Shown piece by piece: positions 44,279 to 56,327 of a stretch of 64,000 bases of DNA; position 1 is the stretch's first letter; every line of letters starts with the position of its first letter. Origin of the DNA: Paracamarosporium sp. OC-R06-R3 (taxonomy: Eukaryota > Ascomycota > Dothideomycetes > Pleosporales > Didymosphaeriaceae); NCBI GenBank assembly GCA_019828545.1, contig JACVRA010000161.1, positions 476,484 to 540,483 on the forward strand, given 5' to 3'. Made by a program: the position numbers and the translations under genes. Below the pieces are notes generated by a model, which saw nothing but the letters and a program-made list of their open reading frames with translations, was not told the origin of the DNA and made no database searches.

Positions 44279-45753
44279 ATGGGCGCAACGGAAATTCTCC
44301 CGATCACGCCTCCGACGGAGGCAAACCCAGGCTTTCAGATCCCAGGGGTCAGTGTGCTTGCCCTTCCGTCTGCAGGTCGCAATTGCGATCATCTGTCGGA
44401 TGCCTTGTGAAGCCCGTCTCACTCATTGCATAGGAAGATGAACCAAGCGTACCCAGCGTGCAGCTCTTCGACCTCCGCATGTCGCAAAAGTGGCATTCCA
44501 CGGAAGGATTTCGGTTGCCCAGGGTGCAGAACGCAATCGTAACGGCGGAAGTCAAGCCGGTGCTGTACATGCAGCTTTCGAGCATTCTCTCCAGGCATCC
44601 AGCAGAAGGGGAAGTCGTTGTCCAGATTCACTGCACGGGAGTGTGCGGAAGTGTACGCGCTACCCATCAAATCTGTTCATCTTCAAACGTTAGGACGGTT
44701 TCTAATCAAACATACCCACTGGCGTAGGATGTCATGTTCTCGACTGGTCTCCGACCTGTATACACAGACCATAATCACATCGCGGGCCACGAAGGCATAG
44801 GACGTATCGTCATGGCCCAGGATAAGTCAATCCTTGGCCTACCAGTGGCCGCGCGGTTCCTGGCTTCGCATTGTCGATCTTGCAGCCACTGCTTAGGAGA
44901 CGCTCCCGAATCGTGCACCCAGCAGCGCTGCTTCACAAAAGACTACAACGGCACCTACCAGCAATTCCTGACTACGCCACTGTCGTCGCTCATGCCCCTG
45001 CCGAATTGCGTCTTCGATCCACAATCTTCTTTGCCTCCCAGTCTATATACTGCTGCCCTATGTTCGGGAGCCGCTGCACACAAGGGACTAAGGAAGCTGC
45101 AAGCAAGAGCAGGAGATGTTGTTGTGGTCAGCGGGATTGCCGGCGGAATAGGGCATCTGGCGGGCCTTATGCTGAGACATGTTTTCAAAGCAAAGGTGAT
45201 TGGGATCGACTGGCAACACAAAGCGAAAGCCCTTAGTGCGCGCTCCACGGACATTTACGACGAGTTCATCCCGGCCTATGAAGAAGGGTCATCGTGGGCT
45301 TTATTCCAGGATGCCATTGCCGGAGCTTGCCATCGATTGCGTGGAGCGGACACAAAACAGACAAAGCCGGATTCACTCGTTGTTACAGCTGGAGCTATGC
45401 TTGCGTACCAGAATGTGACTGATTATGTTCGAATTGGTGGTTGTATTGTATGCATCGGGTATGTACTAACTGCCAAAATGGGCCAAACAAATCTGACTGG
45501 TTTTCCTTGTAGGGTGCCCAAGTATGGAGGAGACATACAGTTCCCAATTGCAGACTTGATCGAAAAACAGATCAGGATAGAAGGTACGCTCATGGGAGGA
45601 TGGGACGAAAGCTACCGTGTGATCGAGTACATTCGATCCGGACTCGTACGTCCAATTGTGACGGAGATAAAATTAGAGGAAGTGCCAGCTTGTTTGGAGG
45701 GATTTACGCGTGACGAACATATCGGGAAGATGGTCGTCAACATGGGAAAATAA
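44279..45753 (+). CDS. Zinc-dependent alcohol dehydrogenase (MDR family), 419 aa
   Basis: Four exons: 44279-44347, 44434-44652, 44728-45458 and 45513-45753; phases agree. The first, short exon (MGATEILPITPPTE) relies on a GTCAGT donor and is the least certain part; an internal ATG at 44479 is the alternative start. Catalytic zinc site: Cys in HCTGVCGSD and GHEGIG. Structural zinc site: CRSCSHCLGDAPESC. Coenzyme-binding fold: VVVSGIAGGIGHLAG with GIDW after it. The arrangement is that of yeast-type ADHs (Cys and His/Glu ligands, Rossmann fold), so the reaction is NAD(P)-linked alcohol/aldehyde interconversion; substrate unknown. It is convergent with the Zn2Cys6 regulator gene, 45 bp between stop codons. 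No disabling mutation. Confidence 0.88.
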
Positions 45754-45798
45754 TACCATAGCCGGTGATTGAAGGGGTAAAACTCATTTTTGTATCAA

Positions 45799-47930
45799 TT
45801 ACCGGTCAGGGAGAGACTCTAGTAAGAAGCCAAAGCCGTAGTTCTCCCAGCCAGCTTCGAGGAGCATCCCATGAGCATCGAGATCAGAGCTCATGGGCAT
45901 CGTGTTACCCAGAGAAGGCTGCATATAGGGATCGTAACCGGAATGTATAGGAGCATTGCCGATTGTAACCTGAGATACGCTATCGCTTAGGGGGGCTTGT
46001 ATTGCTGTTGACTGATTGGTCAGGCGGTTCGGAGCAGGTTCTTCCCGAGCTTGTATCAATCGCATAAGATTCTGGTGCAGTCTATGCGCTGCCTGGAAAG
46101 GTGTGGACAGCTCCTTCAATACACTTAGACACACAGCGAGGCCATTCTGTGAACGAATTGAGGGAGCTTGTCCAGCATTTAGGTCAAGGCGAAGCAAGAC
46201 AATGGCTGCTGTGAATGTACAGTGTGTTGCTGTGAGGGGACTGCATCGGAAACTACCGTATGCTTGCTGATATCTCCTTCCAATAGAGCAGATTTGTCTC
46301 GCTGAGTCATTGAGTGTTGCCATTGCCTTCGCCGTAATATTACGAGCACCGTGCGGGACTTGAGCTTGCGACACGTCGACTTTTTGTACGAAGGGTTTGG
46401 CTAAGAGGACCCACGCAGTGTGATAGACCATCAGCAACGTATATGATTGCGGTATGGTTTCTTCGCCAGGCAGCCGATCTGCACGAAGTTCAGGCGACAA
46501 ATCGTAGAGCCAAGACTTCAAGTCTAAAGAACATGACTCGAAAAAGGTCAACAGCTGGCTGCCACGTATCTGAGGCTTAGGAGCGTAGCTACATTTGTTG
46601 TTAAAACAGATCCTTTGCACCTGCAATTGAACACTGACAGGTTGTTCAGAATCTTCTCCAAGATTTGACAGATTTTGATCAGGGAACGGGTCAGGAGCGA
46701 TATACGCCTGGTATTACGGGTTGCTTCCCCCATATCGGAGGGATCGAGTGCCATGACAGCCGGAATGTTGGCTGATGCTTGGTAGTCCTGCTAGGAGTAA
46801 GCACAACAGAGCGATGCTCGGATGCTGATCAGGTTAAAGGACGTACGGAGAGCGCGCAGACGCGGCCGGTGTAGGTGGAAGAAAGCTTATCATCACAATA
46901 TAGTCCCCAGTAAATCAGACGTCGCAACTCGGCCTCTTGGTATGAGATCAAATCAGAACCCGCCACGGAAGAAGCATCTAGGTTGAATCCCATATCGATG
47001 GCCATCCTATATGCCATTCCTTGGTACAGCCAGCCGCTAGCCTCGGAACCAAAGGCCTTGTTCCGTGTCAGAAGCTGAAGGTATGCGAAGACGGGACGTA
47101 CATACTACATGGAGCGAACTCATAAGCACGAGCGACTGAATGGTGGTAATGGCAGGTAGCTTCAGGTCGTAATAGAGGAATACTTCGGCCTTCTCGAAGA
47201 ACAGTTTGCCAGCAGTATTTGAGTCGTCGGGGTCTGAGCGTAGCTGGGGTAGGTCAGAGAAACGTGCGCCAAAGGCCAAGATGCAGCATTCCAGCACGGG
47301 ACTGTGGTAGCGACCGTGGGAGGCTCTGCTCGCCCTGAACAGGGTCTCGTCAACGACGTGAAGCCACGGATTCTGCCCCTTGAAGTACAGATCTATGAGG
47401 AGGGCTTTCAGGGTCTCTGGCACTTGATCGTCAACATCTATAGCAAGCATCTGGCGGTTCAACTCGGCGCGGGGACTGGACACGCTTGCCGTGGTGTTTG
47501 TACGGTCGCTCTGGAACTCGAGGCGGCCGCTCGTGGGCCCAAAGTAGCGAATCTCGCCATCCCGCTCGAAGTTGACGGTCTCGTCGAGCGAGAGGGCGCC
47601 TTCGAAGGGCTCGACCAGGCTTGCTATGTCGAGGCCGCTGTCCAGGGTGTGGCCTTCGACCGCGATGGCCGCCTCGACGTCGATGGCGTGGGCGCGGAGG
47701 ACGTCCTCGAGCAGTGCGATGCGGCGGCGGAGGAGCTCGACATAGAATTTGGATGCCGGCTTGCGGCCGTCTTCCTGGGCGCCGTAGTCACACTGGGACC
47801 CGCGCTCGAGGCAGCGGAAGCAGGAAGGGCGCGCGGCGTTGCACTTTGTGCGGCGGCGACGACACTCTTCGCAGGCACGGGCAACGTTTTTGCGGGCGCC
47901 GCGGACGGGCGGGGGCTGCTGGGCCAGCAT
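45799..47930 (-). CDS. Zn2Cys6 transcription factor, 657 aa
   Basis: Four exons: 47930-47106, 47056-46847, 46787-46639 and 46588-45799; all phases agree. Residues about 18-46 hold the binuclear zinc cluster CEECRRRRTKC...CFRCLERGSQC (C-x2-C-x6-C-x6-C-x2-C-x6-C), followed by a basic/coiled-coil linker (FYVELLRRRIALLEDVLR). The middle region is the fungal-specific factor domain: GWLYQGMAYRMAIDMGFNLD, AELRRLIYWGLYCDDKLSS, YAPKPQIRGSQLL. It would bind CGG-type sites as a dimer and control nearby genes; its target is unknown. The ATG at 47930 is preferred because it directly precedes the zinc cluster; the frame stays open further upstream over the promoter. It shares a short divergent promoter with the RidA gene. 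Confidence 0.9.
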
Positions 47931-48132
47931 CGCGGTCGCGTCGCGAGGAGGCGAGGATGCGAAGCCGCGGGGGCGGGCATGTGTGGGCGCGCCATCGCCT
48001 GCTGGACCCTGACGTGACGTCCGCCGACATTTCCGAGGAATATATATTCCATGGCGTCGCCGGGTGCGATAAATATCGTGGTTGCGCCGGGCCTGCTCGA
48101 CGCTGCCCGTCCTCTCCCCATCCGCTGCCACC
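47931..48132. promoter_or_regulatory. Short divergent promoter, Zn2Cys6 factor / RidA
   Basis: Only 202 bp separate the two start codons. A TATA-like ATATATATTCC lies near 48040. The GC-rich flanks contain CGG triplets, the half-sites bound by Zn2Cys6 factors. Autoregulation together with RidA control is possible but not proven. Confidence 0.5.
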
Positions 48133-48609
48133 ATGTCTGGCCTCACCTTCTACAACTACCCCGGCGTCGGCGAGCAGAACAACCGCAACTGCTGGTACTC
48201 GCAGGCCGTCCGCATCGGCGACCGCATCGAGTGCTCCGGCCAGGGTGCCCATCTCTCCCCCGGTTTTATTCATTAGTGAGCTGACCCCTGGCCAGGCGGC
48301 TGGGCCACCGAAGGCCCCGTGTCCAGCATCCCCCGCGAGATCAACGCCCAGATCGACCAGGCCTTCAAGAACGTCGATGTCGCCTTGCGCACCGCCGGCG
48401 GCAAGGGCTGGTCGCAGGTCTACAAGGTCCGCTCCTACCATGTGCCATACAACGGCGAGGCGGGCGAGGCCATGCTGCGCAACTTCAAGAAGTACATGCC
48501 CAACCACCAGCCGCTGTATACCTGTGTGGGCGTGCCACGCCTGGGCGAGGACGACATGCGCGTCGAAATCGAGGTCGAGGCATACGACCCAGAAGGCGCT
48601 TCAACTTAG
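48133..48609 (+). CDS. RidA/YjgF-family protein, 141 aa
   Basis: Two exons, 48133-48244 and 48296-48609, with a 51-nt GTGCCC...GGCCAG intron in phase 1. The protein shows the RidA fold signature: NCWYSQAVRIGDRIECSGQGGW near residues 19-40, then INAQIDQAFKNVDVALRTAG, VYKVRSYHV and a C-terminal RVEIEVEAYDPEGA. The Arg in MRVEIEVEA corresponds to the carboxylate-binding residue of imine deaminases. RidA proteins hydrolyse reactive enamine/imine intermediates from PLP enzymes; fungal paralogues also sit in catabolic and secondary-metabolite clusters. Length is typical. Divergent from a Zn2Cys6 factor, which hints at pathway-specific regulation. Confidence 0.88.
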
Positions 48610-49670
48610 TTCCAGTCACTGTATATGACAAAACCAATTCTTTCCATGCAATATCAAGTTCTCTTTCCGAGTCGTGGTGATGAGCCAGGGTCCGTGTCCC
48701 ATCTCGAGCAACAAGTACTCGTTGCCTAATCAAAACGAAAGTGTCTGTGTCGTATGCTTTGTTTGCCCTTCAAGATACCGCAAGCCATATTGCCAACCAT
48801 GAGCTCGTTGCAATGCCCATCGCGCCGTCACCTACCGGCATAGTACGGACACTCCGTTGTTAGGAGCTATTCAAGTGAAGACTAGACTCTCTCTCCGCGA
48901 AACAACGCCTGCATCTCCAATCCCATCTGATAAACCAGGCGAATCCAATGGCAGGTGATTAGAGAAGCCTCGTCACATCAACAGCCAAGAGTAAAAAGGC
49001 TGTCTTCGAAACATCAGACAAGCAACCCAGCTCGAGGGACATAGCAGCCTCTGCTATGTGTCGCACTCTTCTACGACTGATGCGCGCCGTTGAGAAAGCG
49101 AGAACTTAGGTAAGCGCCGTAGAAGATAGGTAAGAGCGCCTTGCCTCTATAGAGGCATCCATAATAGTAGCTCAGAAGAAACATTACCAAATGTGTGACG
49201 TCCTTCTTTGTATCTGAAATCTCGTCCGAGTGGCTCATAACAGCCTCATGTGGCTTGTCGAGCGCAGCCTCCATGCGCCCGTGCGTTCAAAATCTTCACT
49301 TGCTTCGTCTCCCAGCTCCCCGATATCTAGCCGATAGGAAATGCAGCAACGAAAGCCAGCACGTTGAGGCATGTAGTCATGCTCGGAGTCATTCGCCCTT
49401 TGTTGTCTTATCGCGCAAGTGTGTTCCGTGGACACGGAAGGGGACGTATCTTAGCGTGCGTTCGGAATATGAAGCCCGCCGACCTATTTCCAGCCATCGG
49501 CCGTGACTAGCTTCATACAACGTCTGGAATTCAAAGCCCCCGATAAGCTCCATGTATAAGGGGCCTTGCTTGTCCTGCAACACATTTATGTGCTCAGGCA
49601 CGATCGCGGGCTATCCATCTCTATCCACAAGGCAAATCTCCAACCACGGGCGTATTCATTCCACCCCACG
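48610..49670. other. Spacer, 1.1 kb
   Basis: No gene recognised. Contains the 3' flank of RidA and the upstream region of the sugar-transporter gene. Confidence 0.4.
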
Positions 49671-51521
49671 ATGCCTTCCCTTCGACGCTTATGCATCCTT
49701 GGCATGCTGTTCTCGTCTGGTAAGTTAGTCTTTTGGCTAGCTTGGTCTGAAAGAAGAAAGCTAACAATTCGCTTCGGCAGCGTTGCTGCAGGGATATGAT
49801 GTCGGGTACCTGAGCGGCGTGCTCGCCTCCGCTGACTTCACCGATCGATATGGGACCAGCGATGGCAAAGGCGGCCAATACCTAACGTCCAAGACCCGCA
49901 GCTTATTCTCGTCGATTATTGTCGTCGGCCAACTCCTCGGTGTCATTTCTTGCTCTTTGTTTACGCAAAAATGTCTGTCGCTACTCAGTCTGATTCTGCT
50001 CGCGCTAACCCGTTGTAGTTGGACGTAGGAGGGCGTTGTGGATCGCCACGGCTTGCTATCTGACAGGTGTGGCTATGCAGGTCGCGGGAGGAGCCTATGG
50101 CGCCTTCGTTGTTGGCCGCATTTTGCTAGGTGCTGCTGTCGGCACCATATCAGTCATCGTACATAAGGCTCTGCACCCGAGACTTGGACTAAGCTGATTG
50201 GATGATGTAGACTCCGTCCTATCTCTTGGAGGCATCCTCGCCTAAAACTCGTGGCCGCTTCATGACTGGGTTTGTCCAGTGCATAACCTCAGGTAACATG
50301 ATTTCCAATGGCGTTCAGTGGGGAACGTCTCACTACAGAGACTCGAGAAGCTGGCGTAAGAATCCCTTGACAATATCATCTGCGCTGGAAGACACAAGCT
50401 CACCATCGAAGGCATTATCATCGGTTTCCAGCTAGCTCTTGCTATCATCATCATCGTTGGATGCTTTATCGTTCCCGAGTCGCCCTCATTTCTGGTGGGA
50501 AGTCACAGGATCGATGAAGCCCGACGTTCTTTGCAAATCTTAACGGACAACAAAGCGCACTCCAAGGCGACTGATGAAGCGCTCGAGCGCATAGGAGAAT
50601 CATTTCGAGGAGAAGAAGGGACCGCCAACATTCTCGAATGCTTCCAAGGCAGCAACCTGCGGCGCACGCTGCTTGGCATGTTCATGGCGTTCTTCAATTC
50701 CGCTACTGGTATCACATTCTGGTTCAGCTATGGCACCACTTTCTTCATGGCCGCTGGCCTTTCGAACTCGTTCTGGATTTCCTTCCTCCTTTCTCTCCTC
50801 AACGCGGGCTTCACCATTCCGGGGATGTTCTTGATCGACAAGGTTGGACGAAGGAGAACTCTGCTCATAGGTGCTCTTGGGGAAGCTGTCGTGCAACTCG
50901 TAGTGGCTATATTGCACAGTGTGAAGCCCGGTAGCGCAGCGAGCAACAATATGCTTATTGCCGGCGTGGTGTTGTTCATTGTATTCTACGCACCGACGTG
51001 GGGCAACGGAGGTAAGATGATCGATACTACGTCTGGATCCTTCTGTATGCTAACACCCTACAGGCTGGGCAATTATGACAGAGCCATTCTCAGATCGCGC
51101 GCGTATCCCTTCTATGAATATAGTCCTAGTGACATATTGGCTGTGTAACTGGTGGGTCAGCTTTGCGACGCCTTACATCGTGGACGCGGACGCTGGCTCA
51201 CTTGGCGTTAATGTCTGCTATCTCTGGGCTGCCATGGCAGCCCTCTCCGGCCTCTGGACCTTTTTCTGCGTCCCCGAGTTCGCGAATTTGAATCGCACAG
51301 AGGTAAGAAGGGACTTTGAGACGAAACGCAGATGCACACTTGCTGATCCGCAATAGATTGATGCGCTTTTTGAACAGCGCATTCCTGCATTTAAGTCGAT
51401 CAGCTGGAGAGACGATATCATCCGCAGACGCAACGAAGAACATATGACCGTTATAGTCGGAGAAGAAACTAAGGCGAAATCATTGCCGGTTGTTACAGCT
51501 CCCGTGAAGGAGGATTTATAG
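49671..51521 (+). pseudogene. MFS sugar transporter, probably disrupted by a 1-nt deletion
   Basis: Seven exons: 49671-49719, 49781-49972, 50019-50158, 50211-50355, 50413-51011, 51064-51302 and 51357-51521. All six introns have plausible signals. Sugar-porter marks: LLQGYDVGYLSGVL (helix 1), FGRRRALWIATACYL (motif after helix 2), EASSPKTRGRFMTGF, VPESPSFL after helix 6, and DKVGRRRTLLIGALG. Within exon 5 the frame set by exon 4 reaches GFQLALAIIIIV and then loses register near 50460. One base appears to be missing (GTTG-ATGC), and the correct frame resumes at CFIVPESPSFL. No alternative splice site I can find repairs this without losing helix 6. Everything else is intact. A sequencing error is possible. 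The neighbour is a four-carbon sugar-acid kinase, fitting an uptake-plus-catabolism pair. Confidence 0.72.
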
Positions 51522-51644
51522 GACATGGCCATGATTATAGCTTAATATATCGCCTCGTCGTCCTCAGATTTGCAAATAGTGCAGCCGCCTGATCAGAAAT
51601 ATCTGATACGGCGCCAGGCCGGTCGAGGTAAATGTCCCTTTAAT

Positions 51645-53078
51645 TTAATTACATGACCAAGACTCTACTATTTCTGCTAGAGTTGTCTCATTTCCAACGT
51701 TACCTAGGAAGACCACGTAGAGGATGCCTGGAAAGCGACTAGTTTCCTCCGTGCAGCGCCAGAGAAGTACGCCTGGCGCCGCCTGGCCAAGAATAGTTGC
51801 TCGTCGCATCATCAGACCCTCAACAGCGCCATCCGATGATGTGATGCCACCTTTCGCAATGAGGTAGCGCGGACGTACATTCATGCTCTTGATGACCTGG
51901 ACTAACGCGTATGCCATCTTCGATCCAACCTCTGGAGGACTCATGCTGCCGTGACTTGTGATAAGAACACGTGATGTCATGAGAAGAACGTCGCGCCCAG
52001 CAGCTACGGCTGCGGAAGCGATTTGAGCAGCCTGGCTGATGGCATAGGTAGCTGTCTCGGACGAGGCTATTATTTTGACAACATCTAGTTCAATGGATAA
52101 TACTAGGTCCCCTCTACGCCCCTTGAGACATTGTAGTTGAGCAGTAGTCTTGGGAACATAGGATCCAGCAACAATCAAACCTCCGGCTTTTTGTTGCTCC
52201 CGGGTCAGCCCAAGTTCCGCTAGTGCCAAAGGAGGGATTCTTGCGATGCCAAGTCGAGTGGATACGAAGGCAGCGCCTGTTTGGTAGAGGTACCGCTTCC
52301 CGGTTTTAATGGCCTCGAGTATACCTGCCACTACCACGGACATATCCGAGTCTGAAGCGGCTTTGACAATGACTACAGCCTATGATCCTAATTTAATAGA
52401 AGCAAGCTTCCTTGTAATAGCTTCAGGGCCACCCTGGCGAATGTCGTTTATAGTAATAGACATAAAGTTCGCTTCACCGAAACGGGAACCGCATTTCTCC
52501 ATAACGTATTGACAGAGGTTGAAGTTCTTATATCCAAAAGTTGCGTCTTGTGCGAAAGGGGTCTGACAGGCGGGTATGAGCATACCATCGTCCTGAACGT
52601 ACTGCATGTCATTTATAGTATATCGTCCACCCTGAAGGAAACACGGCGCCACGACCCAAGCATCGAAAGTCCCAAATACCCGCTCGATAGCTTCAAGTTC
52701 CTCAGTCAGGTGGCCTCGAAGTGTTGAGTCACCGCGGAGGACAATCTCCACACGCTTCCTAGCCCTGGCCGCCGCTTGTTTGATTTGGGTCGCAATCGAT
52801 ACGATTAATTCGCGCGCGTGGTTCGACGGCAAAGCTCGAGAATTAGTGAGGATGAAGAATCCAGGCGAATCCAAGCTGAACTCAGTATCAAGCGTCCTGG
52901 CGTCCCAAGCCGTGAGCTTATGTATGTCGTGACAATTCTGCGTTCCGGTCGGGTCATCGTCAAGGACCACAAGTGTAGGCGTAATTCTAGCACCGATCAT
53001 TTTTCGAATTTGAGACATCGCGTCCACCGTGCTCTCGGGTGGAAGCGCGGTCAGAGTTTCCTGTAAAGGAATTGGCAT
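51645..53078 (-). pseudogene. Four-carbon acid-sugar kinase (DUF1537, OtnK-like) with one nonsense codon
   Basis: One frame of 478 codons, intronless, broken only by a TAG at 52382-52380. N-terminal substrate domain: LVVLDDDPTGTQNCHD near residue 36, LTNSRALP, LRGDSTLRGHLTEEL and APCFLQGGRYT. C-terminal nucleotide domain: GGLIVAGSYVPKTTAQL, TSHGSMSPPEVGSKMA, YLIAKGGITSSDGAV and GVLLWRC. The family phosphorylates 3-oxo-tetronates and related four-carbon acids. The stop lies in KLGS*AVVIVKAAS. If the ancestral codon was TGG, the change is C-to-T at CpA on the plus strand, which is RIP-like. The two halves could be translated separately but probably would not fold. Convergent with the sugar-transporter relic. 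Confidence 0.85.
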
Positions 53079-53194
53079 GGGTGTTGATAGGGATACTTGT
53101 GGTATAGCGACTTTTGTGAAATCTGGCTGGGAGAGAATTGGACTCGCCTATCAAATGTTCCAATACTCTTCAAGATAAGTAACGGAAATAATAA

Positions 53195-53786
53195 TCATAA
53201 TGCTTGGGAAGCTCTTCGTTCAACATCTTTTCTATCTCGGTAAGACACTGATGTTTCTGATATCTGACTAGCATGGTTTTGATATATGGATTCGAGAGTG
53301 TTAATGAAGTTGTCTAGGATAGGTTCGCCGTAGTTGGTCAGATCAGTCCAGATGTCAAAAACTTCACGTGCGTTCTTCGCATGGGAATTTAGCTGGTAGA
53401 ACTGGTTCTTTAGCATTCCAAAGAAATAACAGATAGGCCAGCATAAACTCATCATCGTCGTCATCGTCTGCTTCTTCTTGGAACTTGTCTCCATCTTCGT
53501 CATCCTCGTCCTCGCTCTCAGTTTTGTCCTCGTTATCGTTAGTATCAGAATCAGTGTGGTCTTTTATAGTCTTATTCAACTCCCCATCAAGCGGGTAAAC
53601 TAAGTACAAAGGCTGAGGCGAAGCAGTCTCCTTAACCTTAAGAGGGCAGTTCATCCAATATACAACTCCAGATCTGGTATCCAGCAAAATAACATCCAGA
53701 TCCTCCCCGATGAGCAAGCCACCATAAACGAGGCCGATACAGTGTGCTGGAATGTCCCCCCAAATAACCTCAAGACCTTCAGACAT
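53195..53786 (-). pseudogene. Unrecognised fungal protein with acidic tract, frameshifted
   Basis: From an ATG at 53786 the frame gives GDIPAHCIGLVYGGLLIGEDLDVILLDTRSGVVYW, then a strongly acidic linker of Asp/Glu/Ser (about residues 80-115). After it, continuity moves to another frame: WPICYFFGMLKNQFYQLN, REVFDIWTDLTNYGEPILDNF, to a stop at 53195. The pattern (SMI1-like front, acidic linker, helical tail) resembles unnamed fungal proteins, but I cannot name it. The shift falls at a GAC/GAT microsatellite, so slippage, in the genome or in sequencing, is likely. No intron with valid ends restores the frame. Confidence 0.5.
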
Positions 53787-56327
53787 CAGGAGCTGTTTTC
53801 CGGATGCGATGTCTCTCTATGACGTATCTCCGATCGATGATCCTGCCGCCAGGTAGTCCTCTAGGAACATTTTAATATGGCTTGGTGACGATATAAGATA
53901 AGTAGCGAAGTAAGTCGATTACTTCATCCGTTTTGACAAGTCCTTTCGTCACGTCGGGAGTCATATCTTGTTAGTCATCTTAGGGTGCTTCAATAATGTA
54001 GGCTAGGTCCATGAGTATGCAAATGAGGAAATCATAGTAGTCTAGTATCGCGGCAACGTACTCGTCACGGCTCCCTAACGGATAAGGAACATAGGTAAGC
54101 TGATAAGGGATGACCGGGCTTATTGCTATATGTGCGGGTCTCGGCATTTCGCAAGGACTGGTGCAGCGGGTTATGCAGGTAATCCTAATACAGTACGAAA
54201 TGTGTACCCCAGCATCTTAGAACGTGGAATGGCGCGCAGCAAAACGCATGCTCGGCAACTGACAAGCGCGTGGACTTTAGACAAACGGGAAAATGCTATG
54301 GTCGAAAGACCTGATTACAAAATGTGACCAAGCCCACCCGCAGTTTCACATCCCTTATTGATAATAGATCTCTACACACGCGTTTTATAAATATGGTTGC
54401 TTCCGTTAACTTCGTGCTCAAAGCAACTCATGCAAAGCGCCGCGGTGACGCTCTACAAACGTATCACTCAGTAGCTACACCATAAGCGTATCCTGGCTAG
54501 AGCCCACCACAGCTCGTTCTAACCCTAGATTTCAACGTACAGAAGCTCGAAAACATGATAACCGCCGCCTTCGCCATATTAGGAACAAGCTTAGAGCAGT
54601 CAACGCCGTGGTTCATCGCCTTGAAGATTACTATGTCAAAGAGCCAGTCGCAGGACATTGTTGCGCAGGTATCGCCACCAGTGGTAGACCATGTGAAGAC
54701 AAGGTCTGGCTTGTGGACTCTTCAATCATCAGTGAGTAATGAGATGAATGAGGGAATAGTCAACGTGAGGGATAAGTGAAAAATGTTCCACATGACGAAT
54801 AGAGAGACCAGTGCTGGCTCTTCGATATGGATACGCTGGTGCATTTAACATGTGCCCTTATCCGGCTGCATTGGGCTCTGATCCATCCTGTAACAAGTCC
54901 GATATCATGCGATGAGTGCTCGACCAGCGTGAACACATACTTACATTAGTTCATTAAACTAAACAATCAATTCGAGGCGGACGACAATCCTTCCGATGAC
55001 CAGGTCTCGTAACGGTACCTAGGCACTATCATCTTCATGTGTGAACAGCTTCCATGGAGGTGAAGTGACGCATATAGCGGCTGCAATATAGTCCAGACCT
55101 TTACTATTGTCCTTTCCTGGTAGTCCGAATGGGCAATTGAATACGTCTTATGCATCTTAACGAGCGTATCATTGTATGGTCCTAATTTTTGTTCGCGGAC
55201 CTCACGATGTTCGGCAACTGTCAATCTCCGATTCGGGTTCCAGATATTCGTTCGCGTGCGGGTGAGCAAGGATATCTTCCAAGAATATCGTAGTGTCCAA
55301 CTACCCAACCGGCGTTTTGGAAACGTCGTATGTTACTGCAGTAGCACGAAGTTTGGGACCATCTAGCCGTTGCACGAGATCCCAGGTCTCCAGGAGGAGA
55401 TCATAACAGCATCGGCTACGGCTCTATTGCCGCTTGCAGCTACGAAATTATCGAGTAGGACGGAATTTAGTATAGTCACGACTGTGCTACAATAACGCTT
55501 TCCCTTGGTTACCACCGCTTTCTCCGTGCTGTCCTTAGCGTGACTTCCCGTTACGGATCTGAGAGGAACCACCACGCAGGAACGGCCCGCGCGCTTAAAA
55601 CTCTAAAGCTTACGGGACGGCCCTTTCCATCGCCTCGATTCATTTTGTTAGACACATACGATGGGTCTAAAAGTAATCTATCAGTACGAAAGGTACAACA
55701 AAGTCTCTCCCCTAGAACTTATATCGATCCAGCAGGCGACTTAATTGAACAAATGATCTCATTACGCCCTGCCACGTCGCTCATTCATTTGGGGCATCCG
55801 CATTGCTCCAACCCCAAATACTACACTGCCGACGTTGATCTTCGTCACCGAGAGAGCACTAACTGTAGCTGGCGCGGTCGACGACTGCGAAACCGATCGG
55901 TCAGCAACCGGAGCATTCGCCATCGTTTTCCTTGCCAGCACAATATGCAAGAGTTGTGGTCGTGTTGAGCCAGATCTCTCCACCTGGTGTGTCCAGATTT
56001 GTGTTCTTCTATGTATTGAGACATTCATCTTGGAGATCAGCAACCTACCAAGATGATTCTATACTGGTATAAGAGCGAAGCTCGGCAACATATGAGCTTA
56101 GGACAGCCGTAGAGGTTCTGTGGAGTGAAAACTATCATTACTAGCTCGACAAGTATGATTGTTGCTCGGCAAAATAAAATAAGCTAAGATATAAGTATGA
56201 TAACAAGTGTAGGATATACACTCTAGAAAATAGATGCGTTAAAGGAACATGAAGGGGAGAAAAAGAATTCAAAAGTTGAAGACATAAAAGAGAATCAAAA
56301 GAGCGTGTGTGACTCCTACGCACTAGC
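53787..56327. other. Gene-poor stretch, 2.5 kb
   Basis: No assignable gene. A minus-strand open frame at 55308-54967 has protein-like composition (NPNRRLTVAEHREVREQKLG) and could be a relic exon, but I cannot place it in a family. The rest is AT-rich and without structure that I recognise. Confidence 0.35.

Noticed and set aside
47304..48628. Long plus-strand open frames opposite the Zn2Cys6 gene
   Set aside because: Antisense shadows of GC-rich coding sequence with Ala/Arg/Gly bias. The true genes are the zinc-cluster factor and RidA.
55540..55970. Possible rRNA or structured RNA
   Set aside because: Phrases such as CAGTACGAAAGG looked rRNA-like, but no longer match to conserved rRNA helices could be seen, and the rest is unstructured.
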